DNA from: Corynebacterium comes
GTDB lineage: Bacteria; Actinomycetota; Actinomycetes; Mycobacteriales; Mycobacteriaceae
NCBI RefSeq assembly: GCF_009734405.1
Contig: NZ_CP046453.1
Location: forward strand, 2,666,001 to 2,730,000
Direction of reading: 5' to 3'
Length of the DNA stretch: 64,000 nt
The position numbers were made by a program, and so were the translations under genes. This document shows positions 40,753 through 49,531 of this stretch, piece after piece. The notes under the pieces were generated by a model, which searched no databases, had not been told where the DNA came from, and saw only the letters and a list, made by a program, of their open reading frames with translations. Every line of letters begins with the position of its first letter. The stretch's first letter is position 1.

Positions 40753-40882
40753 GGGGTTCTCCTTGCGTCGGGCGGCGGTGTGCCGGCCCTGCGTTGGCGA
40801 TGTTCTGGCGTTGTCGACGTCGTCGTGCACCTCGGGCGAAGCCGGGCGCATGAGCTCATTGTGGCAGCTGTTTCCCTGCCGG

Positions 40883-40898
40883 GGTGACTCCGATCACG
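40883..40898. promoter_or_regulatory. GlxR (CRP-family)-like site between paaR and paaI
   Basis: GGTGACTCCGATCACG has GTGA-N6-TCAC with perfect symmetry of the half-sites. It lies 36 bp (centre to centre) from the PaaR box core at 40920-40933. Confidence 0.55.
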
Positions 40899-40912
40899 TA
40901 CACTCTCCCCAC

Positions 40913-40936
40913 AATACCGACCGGACGGACGGTATT
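40913..40936. promoter_or_regulatory. PaaR-type operator between paaR and paaI
   Basis: The core ACCGGACGGACGGT (40920-40933) matches ACCGNNCGNNCGGT perfectly. A further ACCG at 40916-40919 makes a larger dyad framed by AATACCG and CGGTATT. It is in the divergent gap, so it can control both paaR and paaI. Confidence 0.8.
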
Positions 40937-40994
40937 TACCTTCGGGGGCCCGACCGGCCGCCCCCTCCCCCCCCTCTCCCCAAGGAGCACCACC

Positions 40995-41426
40995 ATGAGC
41001 CAGATCCTCGCCCCCGGCGTCGCCCGGGAGCCCCGCTACGACCACGTCCGCACGATGTTCGAGGCCGACCTCGCCTCCCAGGGCCTCGGCATGACCATCA
41101 CCCACATCGGCGACGGCGAGGCCCGCGGGCACTTCACCATCAGACCCGAGATGTGCAACGGGCACGGCACCGCCCAGGGCGGATTCCTCTTCACGTTCGC
41201 CGACTCGCTGTTCGCCGGCGCCTGCAACTCCACCGGAAACATGGCCGTGGCCGCCCAGGTGGGCATCCACTACGTCGCACCCGCCCGCCCGGGAGACGTG
41301 GTCGAGGGGCACGCCGTCGAGCGCCGCACCTGGGGCCGCAACGGCATCACCGACGTCACACTGACCTCGAACGGACAGGTCATCGCGGAGTTCCGGGGCA
41401 CCTCCCGGACAGTGAGGGGGGTCTGA
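40995..41426 (+). CDS. paaI: Acyl-CoA thioesterase PaaI
   Basis: A 143-aa hotdog-fold protein starting at ATG 40995 after AAGGAG. The motif NGHGTAQGGFLFTFADSLFA holds the catalytic HG...G loop and Asp of PaaI-type thioesterases. It hydrolyses dead-end CoA thioesters formed during phenylacetate breakdown and frees CoA. It is divergent from paaR and 146 bp before paaA. A second hotdog protein at 49037-49429 may share the task. Confidence 0.9.
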   Translation: MSQILAPGVAREPRYDHVRTMFEADLASQGLGMTITHIGDGEARGHFTIRPEMCNGHGTAQGGFLFTFADSLFAGACNSTGNMAVAAQVGIHYVAPARPGDVVEGHAVERRTWGRNGITDVTLTSNGQVIAEFRGTSRTVRGV

Positions 41427-41471
41427 CCGGGGCTGAAAAGCCACACCCGGCCAGAAAAGTGACGTGCGCCA

Positions 41472-41524
41472 TTGACATGGATCACATCGTCCGCATAAAC
41501 TGACCGAACGATCGGTTATTAAAT
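41472..41524 (+). promoter_or_regulatory. paaA promoter with PaaR box and GlxR-like site
   Basis: TTGACA (41472-41477), an 18-bp spacer and TAAACT (41496-41501) form a good promoter. The PaaR box runs 41500-41524 with core ACCGAACGATCGGT (41503-41516), directly over the expected transcription start. A GlxR-like site ATTGA-CATGGA-TCACA (41471-41486, 8 of 10) overlaps the -35. Repression by PaaR is therefore expected to be by promoter occlusion. Confidence 0.85.
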
Positions 41525-41572
41525 GCCGACGAGACAGCAGTTGTCGAACTTCACCCAGACGAAGGATCACCG

Positions 41573-42547
41573 ATGACCACCGTGACCGAAACGCTCTCCC
41601 CCGCCGACGCGGTCGGGCAGGAGAACTTCGACCGCCTCATTGCCGAGGATTCCCGCATCGAGCCCACGGACTGGATGCCTGCCGCCTACCGCAGGACCCT
41701 GACCCGCCAGATCTCCCAGCACGCCCACTCCGAGATCATCGGAATGCAGCCGGAGGCGAACTGGATCACCCGTGCGCCTTCCCTCAAGCGCAAGGCCATC
41801 CTCATCGCCAAGGTCCAGGACGAGGCCGGCCACGGGCTCTACCTCTACTCCGCAGCCGAGACCCTGCGCACCGGCCGCGACAAGCTCGTCGAGCAGCTTC
41901 TCGACGGCTCCGCCAAGTACTCCTCCATCTTCAACTACCCGGCGCGCACCTGGGCCGACATCGGAGCCATCGGCTGGCTGGTCGACGGCGCCGCCATCGC
42001 CAACCAGGTGCCCCTGTGCCGCGCCTCCTACGCCCCCTACGGCCGGGCCATGGTCCGCGTGTGCAAGGAAGAGTCCTTCCACCAGCGCCAGGGCTGGGAG
42101 ATCCTCTACGAACTGGCCAACGGCACGCCCGCACAGAAGCAGATGGCACAGGAAGCGATCAACCGCTTCTACGGCCCCGCTCTGCAGATGTTCGGCCCGC
42201 CGGACGACGACTCCCCGAACTCCCAGCAGTCCATGGCCTGGAAGATCAAGCGCTTCTCCAATGACGAGCTGCGCCAGCGCTTCGTCGACATGATCGTCCC
42301 CCAGGCGGAAGCCCTCGGCCTCCACTTCGAGGATCCGGACCTCAAGTGGAACGAGGAGCGCGGCCACTACGACTTCGGCACCCTGGACTGGAGCGAGTTC
42401 AAGTCCGTCGTCCGCGGCGAGGGCCCCTGCAACACCCAGCGGATGCAGCGTCGTCGTCAGGCCTTCGACGACGGCGCCTGGGTCCGCGAGGCGGCCGCCG
42501 CCTACGCGGAGAAGTACCAGTCCGCGGATTCCCAGCTCATCGCCTAA
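41573..42547 (+). CDS. paaA: 1,2-phenylacetyl-CoA epoxidase, catalytic subunit PaaA
   Basis: 324 aa, usual length. The ferritin-like di-iron fold shows ligand motifs [19 protein letters not shown] and [20 protein letters not shown]. It inserts one oxygen atom into the aromatic ring of phenylacetyl-CoA with PaaC as structural partner and electrons from PaaE. It is the first gene of a nine-gene operon (41573-49040) whose genes are spaced by less than 35 bp or overlap. Confidence 0.97.
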   Translation: MTTVTETLSPADAVGQENFDRLIAEDSRIEPTDWMPAAYRRTLTRQISQHAHSEIIGMQPEANWITRAPSLKRKAILIAKVQDEAGHGLYLYSAAETLRTGRDKLVEQLLDGSAKYSSIFNYPARTWADIGAIGWLVDGAAIANQVPLCRASYAPYGRAMVRVCKEESFHQRQGWEILYELANGTPAQKQMAQEAINRFYGPALQMFGPPDDDSPNSQQSMAWKIKRFSNDELRQRFVDMIVPQAEALGLHFEDPDLKWNEERGHYDFGTLDWSEFKSVVRGEGPCNTQRMQRRRQAFDDGAWVREAAAAYAEKYQSADSQLIA

Positions 42548-42577
42548 CCCACCACATACATAAGGAGCACACCAGAT

Positions 42578-42868
42578 ATGTCTGAGCAGCAGCACTGGCC
42601 GATGTGGGAGGTCTTTGTCCGATCCTCCCGCGGACTGTCCCACGTCCACGCCGGTTCCCTCCACGCACCCGACGCCACCCTGGCGCTGCGTAACGCCCGC
42701 GACCTGTACACCCGCCGCAACGAAGGCACCTCCGTGTGGGTCGTCCCCACCGAGGCCGTCACCGCCTCCGACCCGGACTCCAAGGGCGGATTCTTCGAGT
42801 CGGCGTCCGGCAAGAACTACCGTCACGCCACCTACTACGACAAGTCTGAAGGGGTGCCGCACCTGTGA
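42578..42868 (+). CDS. paaB: 1,2-phenylacetyl-CoA epoxidase subunit PaaB
   Basis: 96 aa, beginning SEQQHWPMWEVFVRSSRGLS, with HVHAGSLHAPDATLALRNAR and YTRRNEGTSVWVVPTEAVTA, the small PaaB fold. It bridges PaaAC units in the epoxidase and has no cofactor. Its stop overlaps the GTG start of paaC by 4 bp. Confidence 0.95.
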   Translation: MSEQQHWPMWEVFVRSSRGLSHVHAGSLHAPDATLALRNARDLYTRRNEGTSVWVVPTEAVTASDPDSKGGFFESASGKNYRHATYYDKSEGVPHL

Positions 42869-43701
42869 GCAACTTCGCCTCCGTTGATTCCGCAACCCGT
42901 CAGACCCAGGGAGACTCCCTCACCGCCGAAGAGATCCTGCAGTCCGGCGCGCAGGCCACCGAGGACGTCGCCACCTACGCCACGATCCTCGGCGACGACG
43001 CCCTCATGCTCGGCCAGCGCCTCAGCTGGTGGATCTCCCGCGCCCCGGAGATGGAGGAGGACATCGCCCTCGGCAACATCGCCCTGGACCTGATCGGCCA
43101 CACCCGTTTCCTCTACTCCTACGCCGGCACCGCCTGGGGCAAGACCGAGGACGACCTCGCCTATTTCCGCGAGGAGGAGGAGTTCCGCTCCGCCCGCCTC
43201 ATGGAGCAGGAGAACGGCGACTTCGGCCAGACCATCGCCCGCCAGCTGCTGGCCTCCTACTACATGCTCGGCCTGTACACGGCCCTCATGGACTCGAGCG
43301 ACGACACCCTCGCCGCCATCGCGGCGAAGGCCGTCAAGGAGGTCGAGTACCACGTCGACCACGCCAACCAGTGGACCCTGCGTCTCGGGCTGGGCACCGA
43401 GGAGTCGAAGCACCGCATCAGCGAGGGCCTGTTCTACATGTGGCCCTACATCAGCGAGCTCTTCGAGGACCTGGACATCCACACCCGCCTCGCCGAGCAG
43501 GGGATCGCCGTCCTCCCCTCGAGCCTGCGCGCCGAGTTCGACGAGCGCATCGCGCACGTGCTCAGCACCGCCGGACTGGACATCCCGGACTCCCAGCAGG
43601 CCATGTCCGGCCAGCGCACGGGCCGCTTCTCCGAGCAGCGCGGCTACATCCTCACCGAGCTGCAGGTTCTCGCCCGCAAGCATCCCGGCGCCACCTGGTA
43701 A
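42865..43701 (+). CDS. paaC: 1,2-phenylacetyl-CoA epoxidase structural subunit PaaC
   Basis: 278 aa from a GTG that overlaps the paaB stop. It is ferritin-like: YATILGDDALMLGQRLSWWI, LGNIALDLIGHTRFLYSYAG and KAVKEVEYHVDHANQWTLRL. PaaC resembles PaaA but does not carry out catalysis; it forms the core heterodimer. The start SNFASVDSATRQTQ is variable, as usual. Confidence 0.95.
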   Translation: MSNFASVDSATRQTQGDSLTAEEILQSGAQATEDVATYATILGDDALMLGQRLSWWISRAPEMEEDIALGNIALDLIGHTRFLYSYAGTAWGKTEDDLAYFREEEEFRSARLMEQENGDFGQTIARQLLASYYMLGLYTALMDSSDDTLAAIAAKAVKEVEYHVDHANQWTLRLGLGTEESKHRISEGLFYMWPYISELFEDLDIHTRLAEQGIAVLPSSLRAEFDERIAHVLSTAGLDIPDSQQAMSGQRTGRFSEQRGYILTELQVLARKHPGATW

Positions 43702-43729
43702 TTGACCGTTCATCCGAAGGAGGTCTGAC

Positions 43730-44257
43730 GTGACAACCCATCCCCTGCGTCCCATCAACCCGGCTGACGCCCTGGTCTGGGACACCGCCGCCAGCGTCCC
43801 CGACCCGGAGATCCCCGTGGTCTCCATCGCCGACCTGGGAATTCTCCGCGACGCCGCCATCATCGACGGCACCGCAGTGGTGACGATCACCCCCACCTAC
43901 TCCGGATGCCCGGCCATGGACTACATCACCCGTGAGGTCAAGGAGGCCCTGGAGGCGGCGGGCTACGACTCCGCCCGCGTCGACCTGGTCCTCCAGCCCG
44001 CCTGGACCACCGACTGGATCACCGACCTCGGCCGCGAGCAGCTCCGCGAGTACGGCATCGCCCCGCCGACCCACTCCTCCCGGCCCACCCGGCAGGGACC
44101 GATCCCGTTGACTCTCGCCCCTCCGTCCCCGGTTCCGTGCCCGCGTTGCGGCTCGACCCGGACCCGTAATATCGCCCAATTCGGCTCGACCTCATGCAAG
44201 GCGCTGTACTCCTGCGAGGACTGCCTCGAGCCCTTCGACTACTTCAAGGTGCACTGA
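43730..44257 (+). CDS. paaD: PaaD, maturation factor of the phenylacetyl-CoA epoxidase
   Basis: 175 aa from GTG 43730 behind GAAGGAGG. The N-terminal MIP18/DUF59 domain shows ASVPDPEIPVVSIADLGILR and TYSGCPAMDYITREVKEALE with the conserved Cys. A C-terminal zinc-ribbon-like part has CPRCGSTRTRNI and CEDCLEPFDYFKVH. It is thought to help metal-centre assembly of the epoxidase and is needed for activity. Its stop shares one base with the paaE start. Confidence 0.93.
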   Translation: MTTHPLRPINPADALVWDTAASVPDPEIPVVSIADLGILRDAAIIDGTAVVTITPTYSGCPAMDYITREVKEALEAAGYDSARVDLVLQPAWTTDWITDLGREQLREYGIAPPTHSSRPTRQGPIPLTLAPPSPVPCPRCGSTRTRNIAQFGSTSCKALYSCEDCLEPFDYFKVH

Positions 44258-45417
44258 TGACTGCTCCCACCAAACAAAAGGCCAAGTTCAACCCGCTGCA
44301 GGTTTCCGAGGTCCGTCGTCTGACCGACAACGCCGTCGAAGTCAGCTTCGAGGTTCCGGAGGAACTGCGCGAGGACTACGACTACGTCCCCGGTCAGTAC
44401 GTCGCCCTGCGCGCCGACATCGAGGGCCAGGAGGTGCGTCGCTCCTACTCCATCTGCGACATCCCGCGCCCCGGAGTCATCCGTGTCGCCATCAAACGCG
44501 ACCTCGGCGGCATCTTCTCCACCTGGGCCAACGACACCCTGCAGCCCGGCACCGTCATCGACGTGATGAACCCCCAGGGGGCGTTCACCTCCCGCGTGCA
44601 CGTCACCTCCCTCAACGACGCGAAGGCGCTCGTCGCGGAGGGGTTCGGCGACGTCGGCGACGCCCCGCACCTCGTGGCCATCGCTGCCGGTTCCGGCATC
44701 ACCCCGATCATGTCCATCGCCCAGGCGCTGCTCTCCTCCCTGCCGAAGGCCAGCTTCGAGGTCGTCTACGCCAACAAGGGTGGCGGTGACGTGATGTTCG
44801 CCGAGGAGCTCGGCGACCTCAAGGACAAGTACCCCACCCGCTTCGCGGTCCATCACGTGCTCTCCCGCGAGCAGCGCGTCAACCCGCTGTTCTCCGGCCG
44901 CATCGACGACGAGAAGCTCTCCCTCCTGCTGGACAAGGTCGTCCAGACCGGGGACACCGACGAGTGGTTCCTGTGCGGACCCTTCGAGCTGGTCCAGCTG
45001 GTGCGCGACGAGCTCTCCGAGCGGGGTGTCGAAGGCGACAAGGTCCGCTTCGAGCTCTTCTCCACCGGCAAGCCCTCCGACGGCCCGCAGCAGGGCAACA
45101 CCGGTCGCGCCGTCGTGGCCGATCCGAACGGCAGGAACGTCACCATCTCGTTCAAGCTCGACGGCCTCTCCGGCTCCATCGAGTCCCCGCAGTCCGCGAA
45201 CGAGACGATCCTCAACGCCGCACTGCGCGCACGTCCGGACGTCCCCTTCGCCTGCGCCGGTGGCGTCTGCGGCACCTGCCGCGCGAAGGTCGTCGAGGGT
45301 GACTACAAGATGGACGAGAACTACGCGCTGGAGGCCGACGAGGTGGCCAGGGGCTACGTCCTGACCTGCCAGACCCGACCCACCGGTGAATCCATCACCG
45401 TCGACTACGACGCATAA
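44257..45417 (+). CDS. paaE: PaaE, NADPH-dependent reductase of the epoxidase
   Basis: 386 aa from ATG 44257 (shares one base with the paaD stop). It has an N-terminal FAD domain (YVPGQYVALRADIEGQEVRR, RSYSIC), an NAD(P) domain (AIAAGSGITPIMSIAQALLS), and a C-terminal plant-type ferredoxin domain with [2Fe-2S] ligands C333, C338, C341 and C371. It passes electrons from NADPH to the PaaA di-iron site. Confidence 0.95.
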   Translation: MTAPTKQKAKFNPLQVSEVRRLTDNAVEVSFEVPEELREDYDYVPGQYVALRADIEGQEVRRSYSICDIPRPGVIRVAIKRDLGGIFSTWANDTLQPGTVIDVMNPQGAFTSRVHVTSLNDAKALVAEGFGDVGDAPHLVAIAAGSGITPIMSIAQALLSSLPKASFEVVYANKGGGDVMFAEELGDLKDKYPTRFAVHHVLSREQRVNPLFSGRIDDEKLSLLLDKVVQTGDTDEWFLCGPFELVQLVRDELSERGVEGDKVRFELFSTGKPSDGPQQGNTGRAVVADPNGRNVTISFKLDGLSGSIESPQSANETILNAALRARPDVPFACAGGVCGTCRAKVVEGDYKMDENYALEADEVARGYVLTCQTRPTGESITVDYDA

Positions 45418-45428
45418 AGGAAACCGGC

Positions 45429-46199
45429 ATGATCGATCTCCACATCGAGGACAACGTCGCCGAGGTTGTGCTCAACAACCCCAAGGCGATGAACTCGCTG
45501 ACCGAATCTGACCTGCAGGAACTCTCCGACGCCTACACCGAGGCCGCCGACCGGGACGTCCGTGCCCTCCTCCTGCGTGGTGAGGGCCGTGGATTCTCTG
45601 CCGGCCGCAACATCAAGGGCCTCAACCCGGCCGACGATGACGCCACCGACTACCTGGCCAACAAGGTCACCCCGGTGCTCAGGCAGATGAGCAGCTTCCC
45701 CGCCCCCACCTTCGCAGCCGTCCACGGTGTGTGCCTGGGAGTGGGCCTGGGTCTGGTCATCGCCACCGACATCGTCTACGTCGCAGAGGACGCGAAGTTC
45801 GGTTCCCCCTTCGCCAACCTGGGGGCGACCCTCGACTCCGGTGGCCACTCGCTGTTCGTCGAGCGTCTGGGCGCGCACCGGGCGATGGACCTCATCGTCA
45901 CCGGTGACCTGATCAGCGGCTCGGAGGCCGTGCAGGCCGGGCTCTTCTCCCGGGTGCTGCCCGCCGGGGAACTGCTCGAGTTCACCAGGGAGAAGGCCCG
46001 GCGCGCCGCCCTCGGTGCCACCCGCGCCTTCCTCACCAGCCGTACCCTGGTCCACGACGTCCGGGACAGCCGACACGGCCTCTGGGAGTCAGTCAAGAAC
46101 GAGAACATCGCCCAGGGAGAGCTGTGCTCGAGCGCCGACTACGCCGAAGGTTTCGCCGCCTTCAACGAGAAGCGCACCCCCGTCTTCCAGGGCAGTTAA
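45429..46199 (+). CDS. paaG: Ring-1,2-epoxyphenylacetyl-CoA isomerase PaaG
   Basis: A 256-aa crotonase-fold enzyme. The oxyanion loops GEGRGFSAGRNIKGL and VCLGVGLGLVIATD are present. The two Glu of true hydratases are missing, and the second position carries Asp in NLGATLDSGGHSLFVERLGA, as in PaaG isomerases. It converts the epoxide to the oxepin and also acts on a later double-bond intermediate. It is 11 bp after paaE. Confidence 0.88.
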   Translation: MIDLHIEDNVAEVVLNNPKAMNSLTESDLQELSDAYTEAADRDVRALLLRGEGRGFSAGRNIKGLNPADDDATDYLANKVTPVLRQMSSFPAPTFAAVHGVCLGVGLGLVIATDIVYVAEDAKFGSPFANLGATLDSGGHSLFVERLGAHRAMDLIVTGDLISGSEAVQAGLFSRVLPAGELLEFTREKARRAALGATRAFLTSRTLVHDVRDSRHGLWESVKNENIAQGELCSSADYAEGFAAFNEKRTPVFQGS

Positions 46200-46230
46200 C
46201 CCACACACCCCACAGATTAAGGAGCAGCCA

Positions 46231-47430
46231 GTGACCACTGCGTACCTGGTGTCCGGCCGCCGCACCCCGGTCGGCCGTTACGGCGGCGCGCTGTCGTCCG
46301 TCCGTCCGGACGACCTCGCCGCACTGACCATCAAGGCGGTCATCGAGGACGCCGGCATCGACCCGGAGGCCGTCGACGAGGTGATCCTCGGCAACGCCAA
46401 CGGCGCTGGTGAGGAGAACCGCAATGTCGCCCGCATGGCCTGGCTGCTGGCGGGTTACCCCGATACCGTCCCCGGCGTCACCGTCAACCGGCTGTGTGCC
46501 TCCGGCATGTCGGCGATCGCCCTGGCCACCGCGATGGTCGAGTCCGGCCAGGCCGACATCGTCGTCGCCGGTGGCGTGGAGTCCATGTCCCGGGCACCGT
46601 GGGTCATGGCGAAGCCGACATCGGCCTTCGCCAAGCCGGGTGAGGTCGTGGACACGTCGATCGGCTGGCGTTTCACCAACCCGGTGTTCGCCGCTCAGGA
46701 GAAGACGACGTACTCCATGCCGGAGACCGCGGAAGAGGTCGCGCGGGTGTGCGACGTCTCGCGTGCCGACGCCGACGCCTTCGCCGCAGAGTCCCAGCGC
46801 CGCGCCGCCGCCGCCATTGCGGCCGGACACTTCGAGTCCGAGATCGTTCCCGTGGAGATCACCGACCGGAAGGGCAACGTGACCGTCGTCGACACCGACG
46901 AGGGCCCGCGCCCGGGCACCACCACGGAGGTGCTGGCGAAGCTTCGCCCGGTCGTCGCCGGGGGCACAGTCGTCACCGCCGGCAACTCCTCCACCCTCAA
47001 CGACGGGGCCTCGGCGATCATCGTGGCCTCCGAGGCGGCCGTCGAGAAGTACGGGCTGAAGCCCCGCGCCCGGGTGATCGCCAACGCCAACGCCGGCCTC
47101 GCACCCGAGATCATGGGTCTGGGTCCGGTCCCCGCGACGCGCAAGGTCCTGGAGCGGGCGGGCTGGAACATCGGCAGCGTCGACGCCGTCGAACTCAACG
47201 AGGCATTCGCCACCCAGTCCCTGGCCTGCATCCGGGAACTCCAGCTCGACCAGAACAAGGTCAACGCGTGGGGCGGGGCGATCGCGCTCGGCCACCCGCT
47301 GGGCTCGTCCGGGTCGCGTATCACCATCACACTGCTCAACCGACTGGAGCAGGAGGGCGGGCAGCGCGGCGTCGCGACGCTGTGCATCGGCGTCGGCCAG
47401 GGTTCCGCCATCGCGATCGAGAGGGTCTAG
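46231..47430 (+). CDS. paaJ: Thiolase, 3-oxoadipyl-CoA/3-oxo-dehydrosuberyl-CoA type
   Basis: 399 aa from GTG 46231, with AAGGAG seven bases ahead. Catalytic C89 lies in VNRLCASGMSAIALATAMVE. The C-terminal NEAFATQSLACIRELQ, GGAIALGHPLGSSGSRI with His, and second Cys in ATLCIGVGQG complete the thiolase site. In the pathway it releases acetyl-CoA from two 3-oxoacyl-CoA intermediates. Sequence alone cannot separate PaaJ from PcaF; the operon decides for PaaJ. Confidence 0.9.
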   Translation: MTTAYLVSGRRTPVGRYGGALSSVRPDDLAALTIKAVIEDAGIDPEAVDEVILGNANGAGEENRNVARMAWLLAGYPDTVPGVTVNRLCASGMSAIALATAMVESGQADIVVAGGVESMSRAPWVMAKPTSAFAKPGEVVDTSIGWRFTNPVFAAQEKTTYSMPETAEEVARVCDVSRADADAFAAESQRRAAAAIAAGHFESEIVPVEITDRKGNVTVVDTDEGPRPGTTTEVLAKLRPVVAGGTVVTAGNSSTLNDGASAIIVASEAAVEKYGLKPRARVIANANAGLAPEIMGLGPVPATRKVLERAGWNIGSVDAVELNEAFATQSLACIRELQLDQNKVNAWGGAIALGHPLGSSGSRITITLLNRLEQEGGQRGVATLCIGVGQGSAIAIERV

Positions 47431-47434
47431 AACC

Positions 47435-48193
47435 ATGTTCGATGATTTCCAGGCACTGACCGTCACCGAAACCGAGGACCGCCTCCTGGTGGAGATCACC
47501 CGGCCTGAGGTGCGCAATGCCATCGATGATCAGATGGTCGAGGAGCTGCACGCCGTGTGCGCGTACCTCGAGCGTGAGCCGAAGATCCTGATCATCACCG
47601 GTTGCCAGATCAACGGCAAGGGGATCTTCGTCTCCGGCGCGGACATCGCCCAGCTGCGTGAGCGGCGCCGGGAGGACGCGCTGCGCGGCATCAACAACAC
47701 CATCTTCCACCGCATCTCCCAGCTTCCCCTTCCCGTCATCGTGGCCGTCGACGGCTACGCCCTCGGGGGCGGGCTGGAGCTCGCGCTGGCCGCTGATTTC
47801 CGCGTCGCCACCCCGAACGCGAAGTTCGGGCAGCCGGAGGCCAACCTCGGCATCATCGCGGCGGCCGGCGGCCTGTGGCGCATCAAGGCGCTGGTGGGCG
47901 AGGCGATCGCCAAGGAGATCCTCCTCGCCGGTCGCATCCTCAACGGCGAGGAGGCCCACGCGGTGCACCTGGTCACCGAGCTGGCCTCCCCCGCCGGGCT
48001 TCTCGACGCCGCCCACGCCCTCGCCGACCGCATCGCCGCCCTCGATCCCCTGGCGGTGCGCATCAGCAAGCAGGTCATGGCGATGCCGACGGCGGCCCAC
48101 CCGGCCGTCGACAACATCGCCCAGGCCATCCTCTTCGAGTCGGACGCCAAGTTCGACCGCATGCAGGCATTCCTCGACCGCAAGAAGAAATAA
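47435..48193 (+). CDS. paaF: Enoyl-CoA hydratase PaaF
   Basis: A 252-aa crotonase that keeps both catalytic glutamates: GYALGGGLELALAADFRV (first Glu) and KFGQPEANLGIIAAAGGLWR (second Glu). It hydrates 2,3-dehydroadipyl-CoA to 3-hydroxyadipyl-CoA. It starts 4 bp after the thiolase stop and is followed 10 bp later by the dehydrogenase, matching the order of reactions F, H, J. Confidence 0.88.
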   Translation: MFDDFQALTVTETEDRLLVEITRPEVRNAIDDQMVEELHAVCAYLEREPKILIITGCQINGKGIFVSGADIAQLRERRREDALRGINNTIFHRISQLPLPVIVAVDGYALGGGLELALAADFRVATPNAKFGQPEANLGIIAAAGGLWRIKALVGEAIAKEILLAGRILNGEEAHAVHLVTELASPAGLLDAAHALADRIAALDPLAVRISKQVMAMPTAAHPAVDNIAQAILFESDAKFDRMQAFLDRKKK

Positions 48194-48203
48194 GGAACCC
48201 CAC

Positions 48204-49040
48204 ATGAACGTCCCCCAGAAAGTCGGTGTCCTCGGCGGTGGCCGGATGGGAGCCGGAATCGCCCATTCCTTCCTCGCCGCGGGCGCGGAGGTGACTGTCG
48301 TCGACATCAATGACGCGGCCATCGCGGCCGCCCACGAACGCATCGCCAACGACGTCGAAGGCTCCATCAAACGCGGTGCAGAGGGCACCGTCGAGGAATG
48401 GCTGGGGCGTCTGACCGTCACCACCGACGCGTCCGCTTTCGCGGGGCTGCCGCTGGTGGTGGAGGCTGTGCCGGAGTCCATGGACCTCAAGGTCGCCTCC
48501 TTCCGGAAGATCGAGGAGAACGCCCCTGACGCGATCATCGCCACGAACACCTCCTCCCTCTCGGTGTCCGACCTCGCCGTCACCGTGGGCAACGACGTCA
48601 TCGGCCTGCACTTCTTCAACCCGGTGCCGGCGTCGAAGCTGGTGGAGATCGTCATCGCGGACTCCACCCCGGTCGAGCTCGTGGAGCAGGCCAAGGGCTG
48701 GGTCGAAGGCCTGGGCAAGACCCCGATCGTGGTGAAGGACGCCCCCGGCTTCGCCTCCTCCCGCCTCGGCGTGGTCATCGCGCTGGAGGCGATCCGCATG
48801 GTCGAGGAGGGCGTCGCCAGCCCGCAGGACATCGACAACGCCATGGTGCTGGGCTACAAGTTCCCGGTCGGCCCGCTGGCACTCACGGACATTGTGGGCC
48901 TGGACGTCCGCCTGGGCATCGCCGAATACCTCGAGTCCACCCTGGGCGAGCGCTTCGCTCCCCCGCAGCTGATGCGCGACATGGTCGAGCGTGGCGAGCT
49001 GGGCCGTAAGTCCGGCCGGGGCTTCTACTCCTACAGCTAA
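48204..49040 (+). CDS. paaH: 3-hydroxyacyl-CoA dehydrogenase PaaH
   Basis: 278 aa starting at ATG 48204 after AAGGAA. The NAD Rossmann motif is VGVLGGGRMGAGIAHSFLAA. The catalytic His is in IGLHFFNPVPASKLVEIVI, and the C-terminal dimer domain contains LALTDIVGLDVRLGIAEYLE. It oxidises 3-hydroxyadipyl-CoA. It is the last gene of the paaA operon, overlapping the convergent thioesterase by 4 bp. A close paralogue lies at 62240-63094. Confidence 0.92.
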   Translation: MNVPQKVGVLGGGRMGAGIAHSFLAAGAEVTVVDINDAAIAAAHERIANDVEGSIKRGAEGTVEEWLGRLTVTTDASAFAGLPLVVEAVPESMDLKVASFRKIEENAPDAIIATNTSSLSVSDLAVTVGNDVIGLHFFNPVPASKLVEIVIADSTPVELVEQAKGWVEGLGKTPIVVKDAPGFASSRLGVVIALEAIRMVEEGVASPQDIDNAMVLGYKFPVGPLALTDIVGLDVRLGIAEYLESTLGERFAPPQLMRDMVERGELGRKSGRGFYSYS

Positions 49041-49429
49041 CGCTTCTCGACGATCGCGTTGGTGATCCTCGCCGTGCACAGGCGCCTGCCGTCCCCGTCG
49101 GTGATGATCACCTCGTGGCTGGTCAGCGTCCGGCCCAGCCGGATGGCGGTGGCCGTGGCGGTGACCAGCCCGGATCGTCCCGAAGCGTGGTGGGTCGCGT
49201 TGATGTCCACGCCGACGGCCACCTTGCCCATCGTCGAGGCGTGGATGACGGCGGCCCAGGAGCCCACCGCCTCGGCGATCGCGACCATGGCACCGCCGTG
49301 CAGGAGACCCAGCGACTGACGGTTTCCATCCACCGGCATGGTGGCCACCACCCGTTCGGGCGACTGCTCAAGCACCTCCACACCCATCTTCCGATCCAGT
49401 TCGCCGAGTTCAATGGTCCAGGTTTCCAC
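49037..49429 (-). CDS. Hotdog-fold thioesterase (YbgC/PaaI-like)
   Basis: A 130-aa protein with NRQSLGLLHGGAMVAIAEAV, the HGG-A motif and downstream Glu of the 4-hydroxybenzoyl-CoA thioesterase/PaaI superfamily, plus HHASGRSGLVTATATAIRLG. It lies inside the paa region on the opposite strand, tail-to-tail with paaH and back-to-back with paaZ, sharing the intergenic region that carries a PaaR box. It may be a second CoA-salvage enzyme. It is not closely similar to the PaaI at 40995. Confidence 0.8.
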   Translation of the reverse strand: METWTIELGELDRKMGVEVLEQSPERVVATMPVDGNRQSLGLLHGGAMVAIAEAVGSWAAVIHASTMGKVAVGVDINATHHASGRSGLVTATATAIRLGRTLTSHEVIITDGDGRRLCTARITNAIVEKR

Positions 49430-49458
49430 GGTTTCTCCTCAGGGCAGGTGGCAGAAAT

Positions 49459-49512
49459 TGTGATCTTGATTATACTGGCCAGAAATACTGACCGTCCGTT
49501 CGGTTACTAAAT
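49459..49512 (+). promoter_or_regulatory. paaZ control region with PaaR box and GlxR-like site
   Basis: The PaaR box runs 49488-49512 with core ACCGTCCGTTCGGT (49491-49504, perfect). A GlxR-like site TGTGA-TCTTGA-TTATA (49459-49474, weak right half) is 31 bp upstream, the same spacing as at paaA. TATACT at 49471-49476 is a possible -10, but I see no convincing -35. The region is shared with the divergent thioesterase. Confidence 0.75.
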
Positions 49513-49531
49513 GTTCCAGGAAAGGCTCCCG

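Noticed and set aside
40126..40851. Longer TetR start at 40851
   Set aside because: The extra 33 residues are low-complexity and lack a ribosome site; ATG 40752 has AAGGAGAA at good spacing.
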